The notes beneath the pieces are model-generated. The model had not been told where the DNA came from, did not search any database, and was given only the letters and a program-made list of their open reading frames with translations. The translations under genes were made by a program, and so were the position numbers. From contig JAMOQH010000182.1 of NCBI GenBank assembly GCA_027064085.1, positions 9,697-73,696 of the forward strand: a stretch of DNA of 64,000 nt, in the 5' to 3' direction. Every line of letters starts with the position of its first letter. Position 1 is the first letter of the stretch. Below, one piece after another: positions 54,073 to 61,963 of this stretch. This stretch comes from a bacterium. GTDB taxonomy: Bacteria > UBP6 > JAFGXH01.

Positions 54073-55056
54073 CTAAATTAAAAAATTAAATAAATAGCCA
54101 ATAGCAATTATTCCAATTCCTACTATTGCAAAAAATATCATTATTAATTTTATATGCATAACTCTTTTTAATATCATTGCTTCTGGAAGTGACAAGGCTG
54201 TTACGGCCATCATAAAAGATAGAGCAGTGCCTAATTCCATTCCTTTTTGTGTTAAAACTTCAACTAAGGGCATAATTCCAGCAGCATTTGAATACATCGG
54301 AATACCTAATATAACTGCAAATATAACAGAAAAGGGATTATTTTTACCAGCATAGGTTGTAATAAATTCAATAGGAACATAGCCATGAATAAAACCACCT
54401 ACTGCCACTCCAACAATAATATAAAGGTATATCTTTTTAAATAAATCATAGGTATATTCCCAAGATTCAGATAATCTTTCTTTAAATAATGGTGATGTTG
54501 CAAATATTTGTTCTTTTGTAGTACCATTATTATTTCCAGTATTATCTTTTCCCAATGGTTCAACTTTTATCAAAATATATTTTTCAGGGTCAACAAATTT
54601 TCCAATTAAAAATCCACCTATAATTGCAACAAACAATCCAAAAGCTATATATATTAATGTGATTTTCCAACCAAATAAAGCATAAAGCATTCCTATTGCT
54701 ATTTCATTATTCATAGGAGCTGATATCAAAAAAGAAAATGTTACTCCTATAGGAATTCTTGCTTGTAAAAAACCTAAAAATAAAGGAATAGCTGAACAAG
54801 AACAAAAAGGTGTTATTATTCCAAATAGAGCAGCTAGAATATTCCCTAAAAATTCAGATTTTCCAGATAAAAAATCTCTTACTTTGTCAGTATTAAAATA
54901 AGTCCTTAAAAATGTAACTATAAATATTATTGTTAATAATAAAAAAAATATTTTTACAGTATCGTATATAAAGAAGTTTAAAGCATCTGTTAATTTTTCT
55001 CCCTTTGTTAATTTAAGTACTTGATATATAAATTTATTAACTAAGTCTTGCCACAT
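54073..55056 (-). CDS. ArsP-like permease (full-length, PF03773-type)
   Basis: 327 residues from the ATG preceded by GGAGA; a frame to 55092 would run into the ArsR operator and is rejected. About eight to ten helices. FGIITPFCSCSAIPLFLGFL is the hallmark of the ArsP permease: a Cys-Ser-Cys motif with SAPMNNEIAIGMLYALFGWK and GIPMYSNAAGIMPLVEVL in the second half. ArsP exports trivalent organoarsenicals. Its divergent position from arsR-arsC on the same operator pair fits arsenic efflux. It is the first gene of a four-gene minus-strand operon ending in thioredoxin proteins. Confidence 0.85.
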   Translation of the reverse strand: MWQDLVNKFIYQVLKLTKGEKLTDALNFFIYDTVKIFFLLLTIIFIVTFLRTYFNTDKVRDFLSGKSEFLGNILAALFGIITPFCSCSAIPLFLGFLQARIPIGVTFSFLISAPMNNEIAIGMLYALFGWKITLIYIAFGLFVAIIGGFLIGKFVDPEKYILIKVEPLGKDNTGNNNGTTKEQIFATSPLFKERLSESWEYTYDLFKKIYLYIIVGVAVGGFIHGYVPIEFITTYAGKNNPFSVIFAVILGIPMYSNAAGIMPLVEVLTQKGMELGTALSFMMAVTALSLPEAMILKRVMHIKLIMIFFAIVGIGIIAIGYLFNFLI

Positions 55057-55078
55057 AACTATCTCCAAATAATCTCTT

Positions 55079-55096
55079 ACTCGCTTAAGCAATTAT
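55079..55096 (-). promoter_or_regulatory. ArsR operator at the arsP promoter
   Basis: ACTCGCTTAAGCAATTAT. Its reverse complement matches the arsR-side site at 55219 in 16 of 18 positions, around a GCTTAAGC core. It lies between a minus-strand promoter (TTGACT-16-TATAAT) and the permease start. Confidence 0.75.
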
Positions 55097-55125
55097 AATA
55101 ACAATAGACTAAAAGTCAAGTTGTT

Positions 55126-55163
55126 TTTTGTGATTTTTCTGTGATTTTTTTGTGATTTATAAT
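55126..55163. repeat. Three direct TGTGATTTTT repeats between divergent ars promoters
   Basis: TTGTGATTTTTC, TGTGATTTTTT and TTGTGATTTA in head-to-tail order, about 12 bases apart. They lie upstream of both -35 boxes, so they could be an activator site, or simple repeat slippage. Confidence 0.5.
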
Positions 55164-55195
55164 AATCGTATATTATGATTTTAATTAATTCCAAC

Positions 55196-55236
55196 TTGAC
55201 AATTTAATGTATAAAAATATAATCGTTTAAGCGAGT
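55196..55236 (+). promoter_or_regulatory. arsR promoter with overlapping operator
   Basis: TTGACA at 55196-55201, a 16-base spacer and TATAAT at 55218-55223; the operator ATAATCGTTTAAGCGAGT (55219-55236) covers the -10 box and the start site, so ArsR binding would block transcription. Confidence 0.8.
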
Positions 55237-55255
55237 TGTGTTTATAGGGAAAAAG

Positions 55256-55615
55256 ATGAAACAATTAACTAAATTTTTTAAGGCTTTGTCAGATGAAACA
55301 AGGTTACAAATTATTGCATTAATTTTATGGCAAAAAAAGCTTTGTGTTTGTGATATAGAAAGGATTTTAAATTTAACACAATCAAAAGCTTCAAGGCATT
55401 TAAGATACTTGTTAAATTCTGGTATTTTAGAAGATGAAAGAGTAGGAGTATCTGTTTATTATTCATTTTCTAATAAGCTAACTGATTTTCAAAAAAAAAT
55501 ATTAAATAATTTAGAAAATTTATTTGAGAAAAGTGATTATATAGAGTTGAAAAGTGCTTTAAACAAATGGCTTGAGAATAAACAATGTAAAATAACAACT
55601 GGCTGTAAAATATAA
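55256..55615 (+). CDS. arsR: ArsR-family metalloregulator
   Basis: 119 residues from the ATG with AGGGA upstream; a GTG 18 bases before overlaps the operator. Winged helix with KKLCVCDIERILNLTQSKAS; the CVC pair in helix 3 is the type 1 arsenic/antimony site. C-terminal CKITTGCK gives further thiols. It represses its own operon and probably the divergent arsP operon through the paired GCTTAAGC operators until As(III) binds. Followed after eight bases by arsC. Confidence 0.9.
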   Translation: MKQLTKFFKALSDETRLQIIALILWQKKLCVCDIERILNLTQSKASRHLRYLLNSGILEDERVGVSVYYSFSNKLTDFQKKILNNLENLFEKSDYIELKSALNKWLENKQCKITTGCKI

Positions 55616-55623
55616 GGGATATT

Positions 55624-56061
55624 ATGAAAAAAAATATAATATTTATATGTATACATAATTCAGCAAGAAGTCAAATGGCTGAAGCCTATATGAAAATGTA
55701 TTATGGAGATGAATTTAATTGTTATAGCGCAGGATTAGAACAAGGCAAGTTGAATCCCATTGTTATTGATGCAATGAAAGATGACAATATTGATATATCA
55801 ACTAATAAATCAAAATTAGTTAATAAATTTTTGGATGGTAAAATCATTTTTGATTATATTATTACTGTTTGTGATGAAAGTTCTGCTGAAAAATGTCCTT
55901 ATTTTCCAGGAAAAGGTAAAAGAATACATATAGGATTTAAAGATCCAAGTAGTTTAATTGGTTCTTATAAAGAAAAGTTACAGGATACAATAAAAATACG
56001 AGATGAAATAAGAGAAAAAATAAAAAGCTTAAATTCGTATCTTAATTCTCAAACTTTATAA
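55624..56061 (+). CDS. arsC: Thioredoxin-coupled arsenate reductase (low-MW phosphatase fold)
   Basis: 145 residues. CIHNSARSQMAEAYM is the phosphate-like anion loop (CX5R), DYIITVCDESSAEKCPYFPG carries the second and third redox cysteines, and KDPSSL the general-acid Asp. This matches the thioredoxin-type ArsC (S. aureus pI258 style), which reduces arsenate to arsenite. The product would then be a ligand for ArsR and a substrate of efflux. It ends 20 bases inside the convergent yhbY gene. Confidence 0.9.
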   Translation: MKKNIIFICIHNSARSQMAEAYMKMYYGDEFNCYSAGLEQGKLNPIVIDAMKDDNIDISTNKSKLVNKFLDGKIIFDYIITVCDESSAEKCPYFPGKGKRIHIGFKDPSSLIGSYKEKLQDTIKIRDEIREKIKSLNSYLNSQTL

Positions 56062-56341
56062 CTATATTTTGAGGGTTTCTTTTAAATAATACTATTGTAT
56101 GCCCTAATACTTGCACTAATATAGCTCCAACTTTCTCCGATAAATCTTGAGCCATATCTTTCATTGTTACATCTTCTTCAAGTTCATTCACTTTAATTTT
56201 CATGTACTCATGAGCTTTTAAATAATCTGATATTGCTTTAATAGTATTTTCTGTAATCCCATTTTTACCAATATGAAAGGATACTTCAGTATGATGAGCC
56301 ATTTTCTTAAGAAATAGTTTATTTTTCTTGTTTAATTCCAT
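56042..56341 (-). CDS. yhbY: YhbY-type CRM-domain RNA-binding protein
   Basis: 99 residues from the ATG preceded by GAGGAC; a frame to 56392 runs through a terminator. LNKKNKLFLKKMAHHTEVSF, HIGKNGITENTIKAISDYL and ELIKVKVNE-like MKIKVNELEE, then VQVLGHTIVLFKRNP, are the CRM fold with its GxxG loop (IGKNG). In E. coli YhbY helps pre-50S ribosome maturation. The 3' end overlaps arsC convergently. Confidence 0.85.
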   Translation of the reverse strand: MELNKKNKLFLKKMAHHTEVSFHIGKNGITENTIKAISDYLKAHEYMKIKVNELEEDVTMKDMAQDLSEKVGAILVQVLGHTIVLFKRNPQNIVIKFEN

Positions 56342-56376
56342 TTTGTCCTCTTGATTATGTAAATTTATATCAAAGC

Positions 56377-56401
56377 AAAAAAAAAGCCTCATTAAGAGGC
56401 T
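56377..56401 (-). terminator. Intrinsic terminator of the tRNA-fMet transcript
   Basis: On the minus strand AGCCTC, loop TTAAT, GAGGCT followed by a run of nine T. It begins three bases after the encoded CCA. Confidence 0.9.
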
Positions 56402-56403
56402 GT

Positions 56404-56480
<77 letters not shown>

Positions 56481-56486
56481 AGAAGA

Positions 56487-56515
56487 TATATACCTCATTT
56501 AAAGTATTAAGTCAA
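56487..56515 (-). promoter_or_regulatory. Promoter of tRNA-fMet
   Basis: Minus strand TTGACT, 17-base spacer, TATATA, 7 bases upstream of the tRNA 5' end. Confidence 0.7.
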
Positions 56516-56525
56516 GGCTTTTTAT

Positions 56526-57392
56526 TTATCTTTTTGGGAAAAAGTTTATCAAAATTCCTTTTTCTTTATAATATTTCGCAAAATTCTCTGTTGGAGCTTC
56601 AACTTTTGTTATTCTTTTCAATACATTAACTACACTATTGTTAAAAAATACATTTTCTGATTGTTTTAATGTTTTATATGTAAAACTCCCATCTTTATTT
56701 ATATAAATTCTGATTCTGTATAAAAGTTTCTTTTTCGCATTATCATTCAAAACTGGTGTTTTCCATTTAGATTTAATTTTAGTTGCGACTCTTCTTTCGT
56801 ACAAACTACCCGCAAGTACTTTTGATGGGTCAGTTTCATTGCCATTTTCGACACCATTTTGTCCACCTTTTCGTTTTCCTAAATCTCCATTTTTATCACC
56901 TTTTTTATCATCAGGAAGTGCAGGGTTTACTTTTTTTAAAGAAGAAAATAATAGCCTTCTTCTTTCTGCATCAGTTAATTCCTTTTCTCTTTTTTCTACT
57001 TTTTTATTATTTTTATGTTTCTTTTTACCTAATCCTACTATGTCTTTATTAACAGTCTTTTTTTTAGTAACAATTTTCTTTTCACTTACCTTAGGAGTAA
57101 CTTTTTTTACTTTTTTAGTGATTTTATCTGGTAAATATTTCTTTTTTTTAGTTCTTATTTTATCAGTTTTTGCATTATAAGAGTTTTGCCCATCTTTAAC
57201 ACCTTTTATTAATATTTTTGCTTTTATAAAGCTTGGTTTTTTATATACTCCAGTTTCTTTTTTATTAAATGAACTTAAGGCAATAATCACAATTAAATGT
57301 AAAGCAATAGTAAAAATAGAGCTAATCATTATATTTTTCTTTTCTAAATCAGGTAATTTTTTAAATTTTTCTATAATATTTACAGAACTCAT
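56526..57392 (-). CDS. TonB/TolA-type energy transducer
   Basis: 288 residues. One N-terminal transmembrane helix (about 22-40; ISSIFTIALHLIVIIALSS), a Lys-rich spacer (about 55-140), and a C-terminal domain (about 195-286; VATKIKSKWKTPVLNDNAKK, NKDGSFTYKTLKQSENVFF) of TonB/TolA C-terminal style. It works with the ExbB/ExbD-like motor encoded directly upstream. The spacer is basic instead of Pro-rich, so TolA-like function is possible; neither TolB nor Pal is adjacent. It overlaps the exbD-like gene by four bases. Confidence 0.8.
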   Translation of the reverse strand: MSSVNIIEKFKKLPDLEKKNIMISSIFTIALHLIVIIALSSFNKKETGVYKKPSFIKAKILIKGVKDGQNSYNAKTDKIRTKKKKYLPDKITKKVKKVTPKVSEKKIVTKKKTVNKDIVGLGKKKHKNNKKVEKREKELTDAERRRLLFSSLKKVNPALPDDKKGDKNGDLGKRKGGQNGVENGNETDPSKVLAGSLYERRVATKIKSKWKTPVLNDNAKKKLLYRIRIYINKDGSFTYKTLKQSENVFFNNSVVNVLKRITKVEAPTENFAKYYKEKGILINFFPKR

Positions 57393-57799
57393 AAATTTTC
57401 GCTCTCTGTTATCAAATTTATATTACTAACTCCGGAATTTCTAACAACAGACATAATTTTTACAACAAATCCATAAGGAAGTGTTTTATCTGCTTCTAAA
57501 TATATCTCTTTCTTTTCTTGTAATTTTGTATTAGATAATATATTTTTTTTTAGATTATCAAAATTAACGACTTTTCCATCTATAGTAATTTTTTTGGATT
57601 TATCAATGCTCATAGTAATGTATTTTTCATTATCTGTTGGAACTATTTTAGATGATGTTTTAGGCAAATTAATTTGTTCCCCTTGCTGAATCATTGGGGC
57701 TGCGACCATAAAAATAATAAGCAATACAAGCATAACATCAACCATTGGAGTAATATTTATATCACTAAAGCCCTCTTTTTTATTTCCTGAAAATGCCAT
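57389..57799 (-). CDS. ExbD/TolR-family motor component
   Basis: 136 residues. DINITPMVDVMLVLLIIFMV contains the transmembrane helix with the essential Asp in PMVDVMLVLL, followed by VAAPMIQQGEQINLPKTSS. The periplasmic domain (about 50-130) ends YGFVVKIMSVVRNSGVSNIN. It pairs with the ExbB/TolQ-like product to use the proton gradient. Overlaps the tonB-like gene by four bases and follows exbB by nine bases. Confidence 0.9.
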   Translation of the reverse strand: MAFSGNKKEGFSDINITPMVDVMLVLLIIFMVAAPMIQQGEQINLPKTSSKIVPTDNEKYITMSIDKSKKITIDGKVVNFDNLKKNILSNTKLQEKKEIYLEADKTLPYGFVVKIMSVVRNSGVSNINLITESENL

Positions 57800-57808
57800 A
57801 ATAAACTC

Positions 57809-58525
57809 CTAGTTTTTATCAGAAAAAATATATCTTTTAACAATATTTAAAAAATCTTTTTCAAAATTTTCCATATCTGATATCTGCACCCTGATTTTAT
57901 CAGAATAAAAGTTGTAGGCAATAACCGCGGGTATTGCAGCAAATAGTCCGATTGCAGTAGCAATTAATGCTTCTGCAATACCCGGAGCAACAGTTAATAA
58001 TGAGGCAGAACCCTTTGAAGCAATATTTATAAAAGATGACATAATGCCCCAAACAGTACCAAGTAAACCTACAAAGGGAGCCGTTGAGCCTATAGTCGCT
58101 AAATAAGGAACAAGTGACTCAAGGCTATTAGCTTGAGTAGTGATAGCTTTTCTTAGGGTTCTTGAAATATAGTCCAAATCTCCCTCTTTGGTCTCTCCTG
58201 TTTTTTTTATATTTTCAAGTTCTTCATAGGCTGCTATAAATATTTTAGCAATGGGAGAATATGTCAATTCTTTTGCTTTATCATAAGATGAATCTAAAGC
58301 TCTTTCCTTCCAAAAAAAATCTAAAAACTCATTACTTTGTTTGTGGGCATTTTTTAAATAAAAATATTTATAAAAAATAATAAAAATTGATGCAAGACTA
58401 GAGAGAGCTAACACTATTAGTATAAATAAAACTAAACCTTTAGAATCTCCTAATATTCCTATAATACTCATTTCTTGAGCTTTTTCTGCTGATTTTGTTG
58501 CTAGTTCAATAGCAATTGAGTTCAT
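57809..58525 (-). CDS. ExbB/TolQ-family motor component
   Basis: 238 residues with three transmembrane helices. The cytoplasmic loop and GTVWGIMSSF, SAAPFVGLLG-like STAPFVGLLGTVWGIMSSFI and PGIAEALIATAIGLFAAIPA motifs are characteristic. It forms the pentameric pump around the ExbD helices. First gene of a three-gene operon with no regulatory dyad obvious upstream; the gap contains a short A/T hairpin at 58561-58579. Confidence 0.92.
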   Translation of the reverse strand: MNSIAIELATKSAEKAQEMSIIGILGDSKGLVLFILIVLALSSLASIFIIFYKYFYLKNAHKQSNEFLDFFWKERALDSSYDKAKELTYSPIAKIFIAAYEELENIKKTGETKEGDLDYISRTLRKAITTQANSLESLVPYLATIGSTAPFVGLLGTVWGIMSSFINIASKGSASLLTVAPGIAEALIATAIGLFAAIPAVIAYNFYSDKIRVQISDMENFEKDFLNIVKRYIFSDKN

Positions 58526-58598
58526 TTTTCCTCCAAATATAATACCTTAGATATATTTACAATTTTTTAACAAAAAATTCCACTTTTTAGAGATATAA

Positions 58599-59045
58599 TT
58601 AACTTGCACAAGAAACAGCATCACATGTTGACTCAACACAAAGCATTCCTGTTTCAAGTTTGTAGCCAGGATAACAATTACAATAAATTGTTCTATCTGT
58701 ATCTGATCTGCAAAATCCATTACTTGAACAATCTTTGTTTTCACATGGATTACTTGTGTAAACTTCTTCTCCCTGACAATCTTGACAAGTTTTAATACAA
58801 TTTGTTCCATTGAGGTCATAACCCTCTTTACAAGAGTATTCTATACAGCTACTACCTTGTTCATAATATCCTTCTTCACACATACATCTAATATAATATT
58901 TATGATCAACATAACAAATTCCTTTATTAGAACAAGTTATATTCTTACATTTATCTGTTTGGGTAACACTTGAATCATCACATGATAATAAAATTAACAT
59001 ATTGACTATAAATATAGGTAATAAAATAATGATTTTACTCTTCAT
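58599..59045 (-). CDS. Small EGF-like lipoprotein
   Basis: 148 residues, leader MKSKIIILLPIFIVNMLILLSC. The body is packed with cysteines in EGF-like order: CKNITCSNKGICYVDHKYYI, CMCEEGYYEQGSSCIEYSC, CENKDCSSNGFCRSDTDRT and CNCYPGYKLETGMLCVE. The ATG lies inside the 3' end of the NifX-like gene (11-base overlap), so both are read from one transcript. Short relative of the long EGF lipoproteins at 16306 and 31989. Confidence 0.8.
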   Translation of the reverse strand: MKSKIIILLPIFIVNMLILLSCDDSSVTQTDKCKNITCSNKGICYVDHKYYIRCMCEEGYYEQGSSCIEYSCKEGYDLNGTNCIKTCQDCQGEEVYTSNPCENKDCSSNGFCRSDTDRTIYCNCYPGYKLETGMLCVESTCDAVSCAS

Positions 59046-59445
59046 GATGATGTTCTGGGTGTAAATGGCTTACATTATGATGTGTTTCCATATTATAAGT
59101 ACCATGAGCTTTTAAATTTCCTGATAAATATTCATCATAAGCAGTTTTAACAGTGATATTCATAGCATTTGGAACAACTGCAATATTATTTGATTCAAAA
59201 AGTTGAAAAGCTTTTTGCCCTAATGCTCCTGTAATAAGCATACTTACACCTTCATTCATAAGCATTTTAGGAACCATTCCTGGTTTATGATTTTCACCAG
59301 TCATTTGGTTTTGTAATACCTTAATATCTTTAATATTGAAGTCATTATCAACATCTAAAATTGTAAAAAATGGTGCATGACCAAAATGAGATGCTACTAA
59401 ACTTTCTAGTCCGGTATTTTGTAAAGATGTTACTGCAATTAACAT
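59035..59445 (-). CDS. NifX/NifB-type Fe-Mo cofactor-binding-like protein with His-rich tail
   Basis: 136 residues from the ATG with GGAG upstream. LIAVTSLQNTGLESLVASHF, then GHAPFFTILDVDNDF, MVPKMLMNEGVSMLITGALG and FQLFESNNIAVVPNAMNITV match the dinitrogenase iron-molybdenum cofactor biosynthesis domain, which recurs in non-nif genomes in metal trafficking. The C-terminus has a metal-binding cluster (HHNVSHLHPEHHHEE). No nif gene is nearby, so iron or other metal handling is more likely than nitrogen fixation. Divergent from the hemerythrin-like gene. Confidence 0.82.
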   Translation of the reverse strand: MLIAVTSLQNTGLESLVASHFGHAPFFTILDVDNDFNIKDIKVLQNQMTGENHKPGMVPKMLMNEGVSMLITGALGQKAFQLFESNNIAVVPNAMNITVKTAYDEYLSGNLKAHGTYNMETHHNVSHLHPEHHHEE

Positions 59446-59662
59446 ATTAGCTCCTATAAGAATAATAAGTAAATAAAACAAATGGAGAAACCTCCTATGA
59501 TTTATTTAACTTAAATTATATAAAATATCAAGACTTAGTGTCTTTTATACGATTTTTTCTATTATTTAGACAATAATTTCCTATTTTTAGGTAATTTTAT
59601 AAAAAAAATTGCATAATGATGAGTATAAATCTATAATAAATTTATTAATTATAGGGGGCATA

Positions 59663-60328
59663 ATGAAAAAAGAATTATTTTTTACAGAAAATTTTTTTAA
59701 AGACTTAGATGAGCATCCAGAATTGGTATTGAGCTCAAATAACAAAGTTATAATTAGGGGAACTACAACAATTAAACTTCTTCCCTCTATTTTATTAAAA
59801 TCTTCAGAAAGAAGTTTCTCTATTACAGAAGAAGAAGCAACCAAAAACGGAATTAATATAAATCTAAAAGAAATAAAAATAAAAGATACTTTATATCATA
59901 TTACAAAAGGGTTTTTAGGTAAAAAAGATTTATCACTAATTGAACTTCTTATTGAAGAACATAAAGTATTGCTTTCAACTGTTGGTAAAATTCAAAATGA
60001 ACTTGGAAAACCAGTATGTAATTGCGACGAATTAAATAAATTGCTTAATTTATTATTTGAGCAACTTCTAGAGCATCTTAAAAAAGAGGATACATATCTA
60101 TATAAAAATTACTTAAAAAAACAATCTGTTGTAGAGATTATTAATTTATACAAAGACAGTATGAAACTTATTTCTAAAACAGCAATGAATTACTATAGTA
60201 AATGGAAAAATAACATTAATGAAAGTAATCTTGATGATTTCAAATCAGAAACAGCTGGAATTATTGATGTTCTAGGAAAGAGAATTACTAATGAGGAAGA
60301 AATATTTTTTCCTGAACTATTAAAATAA
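59663..60328 (+). CDS. Hemerythrin-like (HHE) domain protein
   Basis: 221 residues from the ATG preceded by AGGGGGC. The N-terminal 90 residues are of unknown type. The C-terminal domain (about 95-218) carries helices with LLIEEHKVLLSTVGKIQ, LLEHLKKEDTYLYKNYL and ITNEEEIFFPELL, giving the His-Glu pattern of an O-bridged di-iron four-helix bundle, although the third helix histidine is not obvious (AMNYYSKW). Related proteins respond to oxygen or NO or repair iron-sulfur clusters. It lies divergent from the NifX-like protein, which suggests a shared iron theme (inference). Confidence 0.7.
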   Translation: MKKELFFTENFFKDLDEHPELVLSSNNKVIIRGTTTIKLLPSILLKSSERSFSITEEEATKNGININLKEIKIKDTLYHITKGFLGKKDLSLIELLIEEHKVLLSTVGKIQNELGKPVCNCDELNKLLNLLFEQLLEHLKKEDTYLYKNYLKKQSVVEIINLYKDSMKLISKTAMNYYSKWKNNINESNLDDFKSETAGIIDVLGKRITNEEEIFFPELLK

Positions 60329-60381
60329 ATTAAAATAATTATAAGATTAAAACAATTTAAAATAAAAATCTAGGTATAACT

Positions 60382-61953
60382 ATGAAAAGAGAAGATATTA
60401 AGATTGCAGAAAATGAAATTGTAAGTAGAATATTAGAAAATAATCTAAAAAATAAAAAAGCTGAATTGATTGATGTTCTTTATGATATTATTTACAATGA
60501 AAAAAAAAGACTAAAAACAGAGATAAAAGATAAAACTTATCAAAAAGATAAAGAGTTCTTTAAATATATTATCAAAAAATCAAAAAATGCAAATAAATCT
60601 GTTCAAAAGGAATTAATAAAAAAAGTTACAGCGTACTACCTAAATGAAGTAATATCTGAATTTAAGCCTTTTATATATGAAATATCAACAAAAATTCTTC
60701 CTCCTACTATATCTATAATGTTAAATGCTCTTTCGCCTAAAAAAATAATAAAGAATAAATTTACACCTCCTCCTATAGAACACAATGTTATTGTAACTGG
60801 AGAATATAAAAAATTGCAAAAAATATCTAAAAAAGGAACTGTGATTATTGTTCCAACGCATTTAAGTAATTTAGATTCTCCTTTAATAGGGCTTATGATT
60901 TATAAATTAGGATTAGATCCTTTGGTTTATGGTGCTGGATTAAATTTATTTAAAAATAAATTTTTTGGTTTTTTTATGTCTAAGTTAGGTGCATATAAAG
61001 TAGATAGGAGAAAACAATCAATACTTTACAAACAAGTTTTAAAAGAATATGCAACATTTTCATTAGAAAGAGGATATGGAAACTTATTCTTTCCCGGGGG
61101 TACAAGGTCAAGGTCGGGAAAAGTTGAAAATAAACTAAAAAAAGGTTTACTTGGAACAGGTTTAGATGCATATCAAAATAATTTAAAAAATAAAAATGAA
61201 AAACCTGATATCTTTTTTGTACCACTTAACTTAAATTATCAAGTAGTGCTTGAAGCAGAAACTTTAATTGATGATTATTTAGCAGATGCAGGAAAATCTA
61301 GATATATCATAGATGATGATGAGAGTTTCAAAATTTCAAAAATTATGTCATTTATGGAGAAAATGCTGTCTTTAGATGCCAAAATTATACTAAATTTTGG
61401 AGATGCAATAGACCCCTTTGGTAACAAAGTTGATGAAAATGGAAATTCCATAGATAAAAATGGAAATATAATAGATAAGAAAAAATATCTATATGAAAAC
61501 GGTAAACTAGTTGAAGACTCACAAAGAAACAGAGCTTATACAGAAATACTATCAGAAGAAATACTTAAATCTTACAAAAAAAATAATGTAATAATGAGTG
61601 TAAATTTTGTTTCATTTATTGCATTTAAATTATTTGAAAAACAACATGAAAGTAGTGATTTCTATAAGTTCATTAAAGACCCTACCATTGATTTAAGCAT
61701 AAAGTTAAGTAATTTTTATAAAGAAAGCGATATATTACTTAAAAAACTGCATAAAATGCATAAAAATAAGGAGATTACCCTTTCAGAGATACTCTTAGAG
61801 GGTAAATCCGAAGAAATACTTAGTGAAGCTTTAAAGTTTAGCAATTTATTATCTAAAAATTTACCTTTATACCGAAAAGGCATAAGATTATATAGCAATA
61901 ATTTAAAAGTATTATTTTACTATCACAATAGCTTAGATGGATATAAATTTTAA
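60382..61953 (+). CDS. Glycerol-phosphate/lysophosphatidate-type acyltransferase
   Basis: 523 residues. PlsC/PlsB-type acyltransferase core in the middle: VPTHLSNLDSPLIGLMIYKL has the HxxxxD catalytic box and NLFFPGGTRSRSGKVENKL the FPGGTRSR substrate box, with YKVDRRKQS between. Long flanking regions (N-terminal 140 residues, C-terminal about 200 with helices) exceed simple PlsC and match larger myxobacterial acyltransferases. It acylates glycerol-3-phosphate or lysophosphatidate. The gpsA gene follows and overlaps its long frame, giving supply of glycerol-3-phosphate beside its consumer. Confidence 0.85.
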   Translation: MKREDIKIAENEIVSRILENNLKNKKAELIDVLYDIIYNEKKRLKTEIKDKTYQKDKEFFKYIIKKSKNANKSVQKELIKKVTAYYLNEVISEFKPFIYEISTKILPPTISIMLNALSPKKIIKNKFTPPPIEHNVIVTGEYKKLQKISKKGTVIIVPTHLSNLDSPLIGLMIYKLGLDPLVYGAGLNLFKNKFFGFFMSKLGAYKVDRRKQSILYKQVLKEYATFSLERGYGNLFFPGGTRSRSGKVENKLKKGLLGTGLDAYQNNLKNKNEKPDIFFVPLNLNYQVVLEAETLIDDYLADAGKSRYIIDDDESFKISKIMSFMEKMLSLDAKIILNFGDAIDPFGNKVDENGNSIDKNGNIIDKKKYLYENGKLVEDSQRNRAYTEILSEEILKSYKKNNVIMSVNFVSFIAFKLFEKQHESSDFYKFIKDPTIDLSIKLSNFYKESDILLKKLHKMHKNKEITLSEILLEGKSEEILSEALKFSNLLSKNLPLYRKGIRLYSNNLKVLFYYHNSLDGYKF

Positions 61954-61963
61954 AGGGGATATC

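Noticed and set aside
59035-59445. Evidence for nitrogen fixation
   Set aside because: Only a NifX-like domain is present; no nitrogenase or assembly genes, and the fold is used broadly for metals.
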